Source: an uncultured Lachnospiraceae bacterium (GTDB taxonomy: Bacteria; Bacillota; Clostridia; Lachnospirales; Lachnospiraceae). From it: a stretch of DNA of 10,281 bases. The stretch is taken from positions 1-10,281 of the forward strand of contig CAJUKA010000132.1 of assembly GCA_910586585.1 (NCBI GenBank). The letters are read 5' to 3'. The notes under the pieces are model-generated. The model was given only the letters and a program-made list of their open reading frames with translations. It was not told the origin of the DNA and searched no databases. The translations under genes were made by a program, and so were the position numbers. This document shows positions 7,295-10,281 of the stretch, piece after piece (position 1 is the stretch's first letter; each line of letters begins with the position of its first letter).

Positions 7295-7301
7295 TTTTTC
7301 T

Positions 7302-7315
7302 GCCCAAAATTGGGC
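7302..7315. repeat. 14-bp perfect palindrome GCCCAAAATTGGGC
   Basis: The sequence reads identically on both strands. A related inverted repeat, CCCAATTTGGG, lies at 6947-6957 on the other side of the 87-aa gene. The first is followed by GGTTTTAT on the plus strand, too poor a T-run for a good terminator, so an operator-type dyad is more likely. Confidence 0.4.
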
Positions 7316-7610
7316 GGTTTTATAAATCTGCTGTTCTCCCCTTGCTGTTTCCTGACAGGCAACCCTTGTCGGCGCTGTATCGTCCAGTATTGGCGCTCAA
7401 ATTACTTTAAAATTGGTCTTGGCGGTATATGTCAGCTTGGACAGTCATTTAATTGTACTGCCATTATCCAACAAAACAGCCTGCTTTCCCGTATATCCAT
7501 CATGTCGGAAATCCGCCCAAAAACTGAAAATTTCTATCATGCTGGAAAAATGTGGTAGGAATCCGTCGCTTTATGTGATATTCTGTTTTTCGTAAAGGAG
7601 AGATTTATCA
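7316..7610. other. Non-coding stretch before the XRE regulator
   Basis: About 295 bp without a gene I can support. It contains AAAGGAG (7595-7601), which serves the XRE start at 7611. Short open frames on both strands (for example the minus-strand frame beginning MIEIFSFWADFRHDGYTGK near 7542) have no ribosome binding site. I see no convincing -35/-10 pair. The stretch may be the remnant of deleted element DNA. Confidence 0.5.
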
Positions 7611-8045
7611 ATGAAAACACAATTAAGTATTCAGGAACGCCTGAAAGACCTGCGTGTGGAAAAGGGACTGACTTTAGAGCAGCTATCACAGCAGACAAAA
7701 ATTCCGGCTTCCACACTTGGTTCTTACGAATCTGATGATTATAAGGAAATACCCCACAGGAATATCTTTGACTTGGCAAAGTTCTATGGAGTATCAGCCG
7801 ACTATCTGCTTGGTATGACCGAAAACAGGCAGCTTGACAATATCTCTATATCGGAACTGCACCTGAGTGATGACACCCTGTCACTTCTCAAAGACCAAAA
7901 AATCAACACACTGCTCCTGTCAGAGCTTATCACCCATATCCAGCCCTTTGCTGCCTTTATCAGGCCGCCCGGCCTGCCTGCGGAAAAAAGCAGACCGCCG
8001 CATATGGCGGATGATGGCCATAGTGCGGCGGTTTGTCTTTTGTAG
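7611..8045 (+). CDS. XRE-family transcriptional regulator with a repeat-derived, probably truncated C-terminus
   Basis: A 144-aa product with AAAGGAG correctly spaced before the ATG. Residues 6-70 form a Cro/C1 helix-turn-helix: IQERLKDLRVEKGLTLEQLS, QQTKIPASTLGSYES (recognition helix), then the stabilising helix IFDLAKFYGVSADYLLGMTE. The following segment (ISELHLSDDTLSLLKDQKIN, then TLLLSELITH) matches the linker of much longer accessory-element regulators as I remember them, which continue for well over 100 residues. Here the frame instead enters the direct repeat at 7957, so residues 116-144 (PGLPAEKSRPPHMADDGHS and AAVCLL) are read from what looks like terminator DNA, and the stop lies at the repeat edge. 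The DNA-binding half should fold; any C-terminal effector or dimer region is gone. It is the only plus-strand gene in the window. Confidence 0.8.
   Translation: MKTQLSIQERLKDLRVEKGLTLEQLSQQTKIPASTLGSYESDDYKEIPHRNIFDLAKFYGVSADYLLGMTENRQLDNISISELHLSDDTLSLLKDQKINTLLLSELITHIQPFAAFIRPPGLPAEKSRPPHMADDGHSAAVCLL
7957..8044 (+). repeat. 88-bp terminator-like direct repeat, copy 1
   Basis: This copy and the one at 8220-8306 share TTATCAGGCCGCCCGG, CTGCCTGCGGAAAA, GCAGACCGCCGCATATGGCG, CCATAGT and CGGCGGTTTGTCTTTTGTA, with only about six differences and one 1-nt indel. Copy 1 supplies the last 29 codons of the XRE gene. The unit is far richer in G+C than its surroundings. Confidence 0.88.
7995..8044 (+). 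terminator. Intrinsic terminator in repeat copy 1
   Basis: CCGCCGC (7995-8001) pairs with GCGGCGG (8025-8031), with an inner stem ATGGC/GCCAT, followed by TTTGTCTTTTG. An alternative hairpin, CGGCCTGCC (7970-7978) with AGCAGACCG (7989-7997), has two mismatches and would compete for the 5' arm. It sits inside the end of the XRE reading frame and would end the XRE transcript. Confidence 0.65.
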
Positions 8046-8060
8046 GGTTTAAAACGCCAT

Positions 8061-8100
8061 TGCACAAAACGCCCATAAATTGCACAAAACGACTATGAAT
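8061..8100. repeat. Two tandem 20-bp repeats (TGCACAAAACG...)
   Basis: Two adjacent 20-bp units, both starting TGCACAAAACG and ending AT.AAT, match at 17 of 20 positions. A partial third copy (TTAAAACGCCAT) precedes them at about 8049-8060. They lie between the two copies of the terminator-like repeat. A binding-site array for a DNA-binding protein is possible; no gene is supported here. Confidence 0.6.
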
Positions 8101-8162
8101 CAATCTCAGAATATCACCGAAATGGCTAAAGTTTTTCGCCTTTCGTCCGATATAGGGGAAAC

Positions 8163-8180
8163 GCAGACCGCCGTGTCTGC
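8163..8180 (+). other. Small hairpin GCAGAC/GTCTGC
   Basis: GCAGAC and GTCTGC form a 6-bp stem around CGCCGT. The left arm shares GCAGACCGCC with both large repeats, so it may be a degenerate third fragment of the same module. The downstream T content (ACCTTTTATT) is too weak for a confident terminator call. Confidence 0.35.
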
Positions 8181-8219
8181 ATATTACCTTTTATTCCCCC
8201 GCTTTCCAAGTGATTTCCC

Positions 8220-8306
8220 TTATCAGGCCGCCCGGTCTGCCTGCGGAAAAGGCAGACCGCCGCATATGGCGGATGAAGTCCATAGTACGGCGGTTTGTCT
8301 TTTGTA
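8220..8306 (+). repeat. 87-bp terminator-like direct repeat, copy 2, with attenuator-like alternative pairing
   Basis: The second copy of the unit at 7957-8044. Here CGGTCTGCC (8233-8241) and GGCAGACCG (8251-8259) form a perfect 9-bp stem around a 9-nt loop. The terminator stem is CCGCCG (8257-8262) with CGGCGG (8288-8293), followed by TTTGTCTTTTG. The two stems overlap at 8257-8259 and so cannot form fully together, an arrangement seen in attenuators. It also faces the end of the leftward CPBP gene 25 bp away. Confidence 0.65.
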
Positions 8307-8331
8307 ATATTTTTCTAACTTATACTCTTTA

Positions 8332-9057
8332 TTACTTATTTTTGATTTTATAATGAATAAAAATACTTATACCTATCATGGCAATAAACATCAACATCGC
8401 TATGACAAATGATGTTTCATTTTTTATCTGATTACCTGCTTTTGAATTTACTAAAACATCCCAAATAGCACCAACACCCCAAAAGAAAGGAAATATTGAA
8501 AATATATTGTGTGTAAAATAGAATACTGTGACATACATAACGCCAACAAAAAATAACTTTGTAAATTCCGGTTGAAAACCTGCATGGTGTAAGCTGTAAA
8601 AAATGGCAGTAATAAAAATAGCCGGGAGTATCCCTAATGCTCTTTCAAATTCATAACGCAGAAATCCATATATAAAGACCATTTCAAATATTCCCGCAAC
8701 AAAAATATATGTAATTGCATAAAATGAATTTATATTAAAAGCTATATCTCCCGTACTTCTGCTAATAAACATAGCTAATAAAGAAATACAAGCAACTACA
8801 TTAATTGCCAAACTGACAGTCAGCTTATCCTTATGTATACCAAAGACAGACAAGTCTTTCTTTTTTATTATCAAAATATAATAGGTAGGCGTAAGAAAGC
8901 CCAAAAATAATATCATAAGTATATCTCTCAAAATAATACTGCTAATTTCGCTGGTAAATAATACCATAGCCATACTCAACAAAACCATAAATAAACCGCA
9001 AATCAATCCGAATATATTTTCTTTATCAATATCAAAGTGTACCCATTTATTCTTCAT
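8332..9057 (-). CDS. CPBP-family (CAAX/Abi-like) membrane protein with degenerate active site
   Basis: A 241-aa protein with about seven to eight hydrophobic helices. The CPBP intramembrane protease layout is recognisable: motif 1 region GIFEMVFIYGFLRYEFER (123-139), motif 2 FYSLHH (153-158, FxxxH with His157), and motif 3 HN at 183-184 within THNIFSIFPFFWGVGAIWD. However, motif 1 in active members is EExxxR; here the second Glu is Met126 and the Arg is Tyr130, so proteolysis is doubtful. Family members act in CAAX-type processing, bacteriocin self-immunity or signalling; a non-enzymatic immunity or sensing role is plausible here but unproven. The start ATG lies inside the PadR gene (11-nt overlap) and is preceded by GGGGAGGG, so it is co-expressed with and probably controlled by PadR. 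Confidence 0.8.
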   Translation of the reverse strand: MKNKWVHFDIDKENIFGLICGLFMVLLSMAMVLFTSEISSIILRDILMILFLGFLTPTYYILIIKKKDLSVFGIHKDKLTVSLAINVVACISLLAMFISRSTGDIAFNINSFYAITYIFVAGIFEMVFIYGFLRYEFERALGILPAIFITAIFYSLHHAGFQPEFTKLFFVGVMYVTVFYFTHNIFSIFPFFWGVGAIWDVLVNSKAGNQIKNETSFVIAMLMFIAMIGISIFIHYKIKNK

Positions 9058-9595
9058 TATTTTTTCCCTCCCCGATAACAGATAATAATCTTTTTGTTCC
9101 AGATATTTCAGCTTGCACTATATCAATCATTCTCTCTAAATTCGCCACATGAAAATCAGGCGCTTCTTTTTTCCATACTTCATTGTCCTGCTTACTGATT
9201 CCCGCTAGATAAGATTGTAAGATATTGAGTCTTTTTTCTAGTAGCTCTTTCTTTTCTTCTGTTTCTAAAATATTCATAACAAAAGCAGCTATGGTAAAAA
9301 TATTGGTATCGAAGCTAAACTGGAGAATCGATTCTCTAATGGTTTCTTTTAGTTCGCCTCCCCCTTTATCAGTTAAAGTGTATATTGTTCTATCCGGCAT
9401 ATTGCCTATTCTTTCTATTGTTCCTTCAATCAATCCTCTTTTTTCTAAATTTTTCAATGTTGTATAAACTGTTGAGTCTGCCACATTGAACCACCACTTA
9501 ATATTCATATAATCTAACAATTTTGTTATTTCATATGCATTAAGTGGTTTTTCATAAATGATCCCCAAAAGTAGAGTAGCGGGTTTTGATAACAT
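9047..9595 (-). CDS. PadR-family transcriptional regulator
   Basis: A 182-aa protein; AAGGAGG lies at 9603-9609 before the ATG. The N-terminal winged helix (1-85) reads LSKPATLLLGIIYEKPLNAY, EITKLLDYMNIKWWFNVADS and TVYTTLKNLEKRGLIEG, with the wing at DRTIYTLTDKGGGEL; the 'LL..I...P..GYEI', 'VYTTLKNLE..GLI' and 'YTLTDKG' features are PadR hallmarks. The C-terminal part (about 90-180) is helical, with ETEEKKELLEKRLNILQSYL as the likely dimer coiled coil, which fits the longer PadR-s1-like class. PadR proteins normally repress their own operon and an adjacent membrane gene until a ligand binds, which fits the overlap with the CPBP gene and the palindrome at 9626-9639. The ligand is unknown. Confidence 0.92.
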   Translation of the reverse strand: MLSKPATLLLGIIYEKPLNAYEITKLLDYMNIKWWFNVADSTVYTTLKNLEKRGLIEGTIERIGNMPDRTIYTLTDKGGGELKETIRESILQFSFDTNIFTIAAFVMNILETEEKKELLEKRLNILQSYLAGISKQDNEVWKKEAPDFHVANLERMIDIVQAEISGTKRLLSVIGEGKNNEE

Positions 9596-9625
9596 TTCTT
9601 GTCCTCCTTGTTCACATATAAATCA

Positions 9626-9639
9626 CTTTATATATAAAG
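9626..9639. promoter_or_regulatory. Putative PadR operator, palindrome CTTTATATATAAAG
   Basis: A perfect 14-bp palindrome 31 bp before the PadR start, in an A/T-rich region. Upstream candidates for promoter elements on the minus strand are TTGTAT (9657-9662) with a -10 overlapping the palindrome, or TATTAT (9649-9654) just before it. In either case the dyad would cover the promoter or the transcript start, which suits repression. Confidence 0.55.
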
Positions 9640-9840
9640 CACTGCATAATAATAGCATACAAATTAGAAAAAGAAAAGATATATTTGAAAATTTGTCTAG
9701 CACTTTTATTATTGCTCTGCATTTTTCTGCCCAATAACACGAGACGACCATTTTTCGGGAGCAGAAAGCAAAAAAGAGCCATCAACCAGCCCTTTTTTAT
9801 TATTATCATTTGTCCATTAAATTTTTACCGTTTTACCAAT
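9640..9840. other. Intergenic region upstream of the PadR operon
   Basis: No gene is supported. It contains a possible hairpin: TTTCTGCCC (9724-9732) can pair with GGGAGCAGAAA (9757-9767, one bulged A) around a loop of about 24 nt. Neither strand has a T-run after it, so it is not a standard terminator. The A/T-rich stretch CCTTTTTTATTATTATC (about 9790-9806) precedes the repeat array and could be a DNA-unwinding zone if this is an origin. Confidence 0.4.
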
Positions 9841-10021
9841 ATACAAACATGAAAACCCTTTACATTATCACGAAAACTCCCATCCTGCTTCCGTGATAAT
9901 ACAGCCAGTTTCCGTGTTTGTATATGGGTTTTGCCTGCGAGTATCGAGTTTTGCCTGATAGTATCCGAGTTTCCATGATAATAACCGACTTTTGCCTACG
10001 AGTATATACTATCAGGCAAAA
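9841..10021. repeat. Iteron-like array of three interleaved repeat families (possible replication or partition control site)
   Basis: Family A, TTTTGCCT..NAGTATM (17 bp): 9929-9945, 9949-9965, 9990-10006, and inverted at 10005-10021; the last two form a 32-bp imperfect palindrome. Family B, TTCCRTGATAATA: 9889-9901, 9971-9983, and inverted at 9863-9875, the first and inverted copies giving 9-bp perfect arms (ATTATCACG/CGTGATAAT). Family C, TTTCCGTGTTTGTAT (15 bp): 9909-9923, identical at 10144-10158, and inverted with two mismatches at 9841-9855. Such dense direct plus inverted boxes are typical of initiator- or partition-protein sites. The neighbouring initiator gene, if any, would be outside the window to the right. 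Confidence 0.6.
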
Positions 10022-10101
10022 GAACCCTAGAACAAAAGTTCGTACCCTCGTCAATGTAAAAATGCCCCTAAAAGTACACGGAAATAATGTAACTTTGGAA
10101 T

Positions 10102-10281
10102 CTATGTATTGCCGGAAGTGCCGTATTTACGGGCTTTCCCGGTTTTCCGTGTTTGTATCTTCCGAAAACTAAGACACCCTGACAAATTATGACAATATCT
10201 CCCATATTTCAACAACATTTGCATACAAACAGGCGAAACTCCAAGCGATTTAACAGTCTTGATATTATTGGGTCTACGCAT
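10102..10281 (-). CDS. Possible small ORF reaching the right edge (unrecognised)
   Basis: A 59-codon minus-strand frame begins with, or runs through, an ATG at the very last bases and ends at TAG (10102-10104). The product starts MRRPNNIKTVKSLGVSPVCM and continues QMLLKYGRYCHNLSGCLSF, with a basic tail (FRKIQTRKTGKARKYG). It has no domain I recognise and its ribosome binding site would be outside the window. One family C repeat box lies inside it, which argues that the DNA may be regulatory, not coding. Confidence 0.25.
   Translation of the reverse strand: MRRPNNIKTVKSLGVSPVCMQMLLKYGRYCHNLSGCLSFRKIQTRKTGKARKYGTSGNT
10144..10158 (+). repeat. Distant identical copy of the family C box (TTTCCGTGTTTGTAT)
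   Basis: Exact 15-bp match to 9909-9923, about 235 bp away. The shorter core ATACAAACA (its inverse) also occurs at 10223-10231 and 9841-9849. This extends the repeat region to the right end of the window. Confidence 0.65.

Noticed and set aside
7537..7779. Minus-strand frame of 80 codons opposite the XRE gene start
   Set aside because: Antisense to a well-supported helix-turn-helix gene and lacking any translation signal.
8080..8307. Plus-strand TTG-started frame of 75 codons
   Set aside because: No ribosome binding site; it starts in the tandem repeats and its last third is the terminator-like repeat. It looks like an accidental frame.
9612..9809. Minus-strand open frame starting MIIIKKGWLMALFCFLL
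   Set aside because: No clear ribosome binding site, no recognisable domain, and it would overlap the likely promoter and operator of the PadR operon. Kept as intergenic.
9841..10021. CRISPR array
   Set aside because: Repeat units are short, of three different families, in both orientations and without regular unique spacers; no cas gene is present.
9918..10172. Plus-strand frame of 84 codons through the repeat array
   Set aside because: It is composed largely of repeat boxes and has no ribosome binding site, so the open frame follows from repeat composition.

Overview
The window looks like accessory DNA from a low-GC, Gram-positive, gut-type Clostridia (Lachnospiraceae-like). This rests on A/T-rich coding DNA, strong AGGAGG-type ribosome binding sites, Firmicutes-style signalling and ABC modules, and small proteins of the kind carried on integrative or conjugative elements of these bacteria. 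The organism call is an inference from style; there is no rRNA or housekeeping gene to test it.

Layout. (1) Positions 1-216 hold the end of another module: a short basic protein, apparently cut off, plus an open frame that runs off the left edge. (2) Positions 255-6934 are one coherent minus-strand transcription unit. From upstream to downstream it has a promoter with TTAAG direct repeats (6881-6934), a secreted DUF4097-like protein (6096-6830), an ABC ATPase (5274-6041), an 8-TM double-FtsX permease (2897-5269), an OmpR-type response regulator (2174-2866), a sensor histidine kinase (919-2172), and a small receiver-less winged-helix protein (283-893). A clear intrinsic terminator overlaps the last stop codon. 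The last gene is split by a 155-bp foldback MITE with a 3-bp target duplication; removing it restores a 150-aa frame exactly. (3) Positions 6964-8307 are a mosaic patch that is visibly richer in G+C: a small 87-aa accessory-element protein, a long non-coding stretch with short direct repeats, an XRE regulator whose C-terminus is replaced by repeat DNA, and two copies of an 88-bp terminator/attenuator-like repeat around a tandem 20-bp repeat. (4) Positions 8332-9595 hold a PadR regulator overlapping a CPBP-family membrane protein with degenerate catalytic motifs, under a palindromic operator. (5) Positions 9640-10281 are mostly intergenic, with a dense array of three interleaved repeat families in both orientations. 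It resembles an iteron-type replication or partition control region. A possible short ORF touches the right edge.

How the genes may work together: the kinase probably senses an envelope signal and phosphorylates the regulator, which could act on the TTAAG repeats in front of its own operon and so raise levels of the ABC exporter/envelope transporter and the secreted DUF4097 protein. The lost winged-helix protein may once have tuned this circuit. PadR/CPBP is a separate small regulatory cassette.
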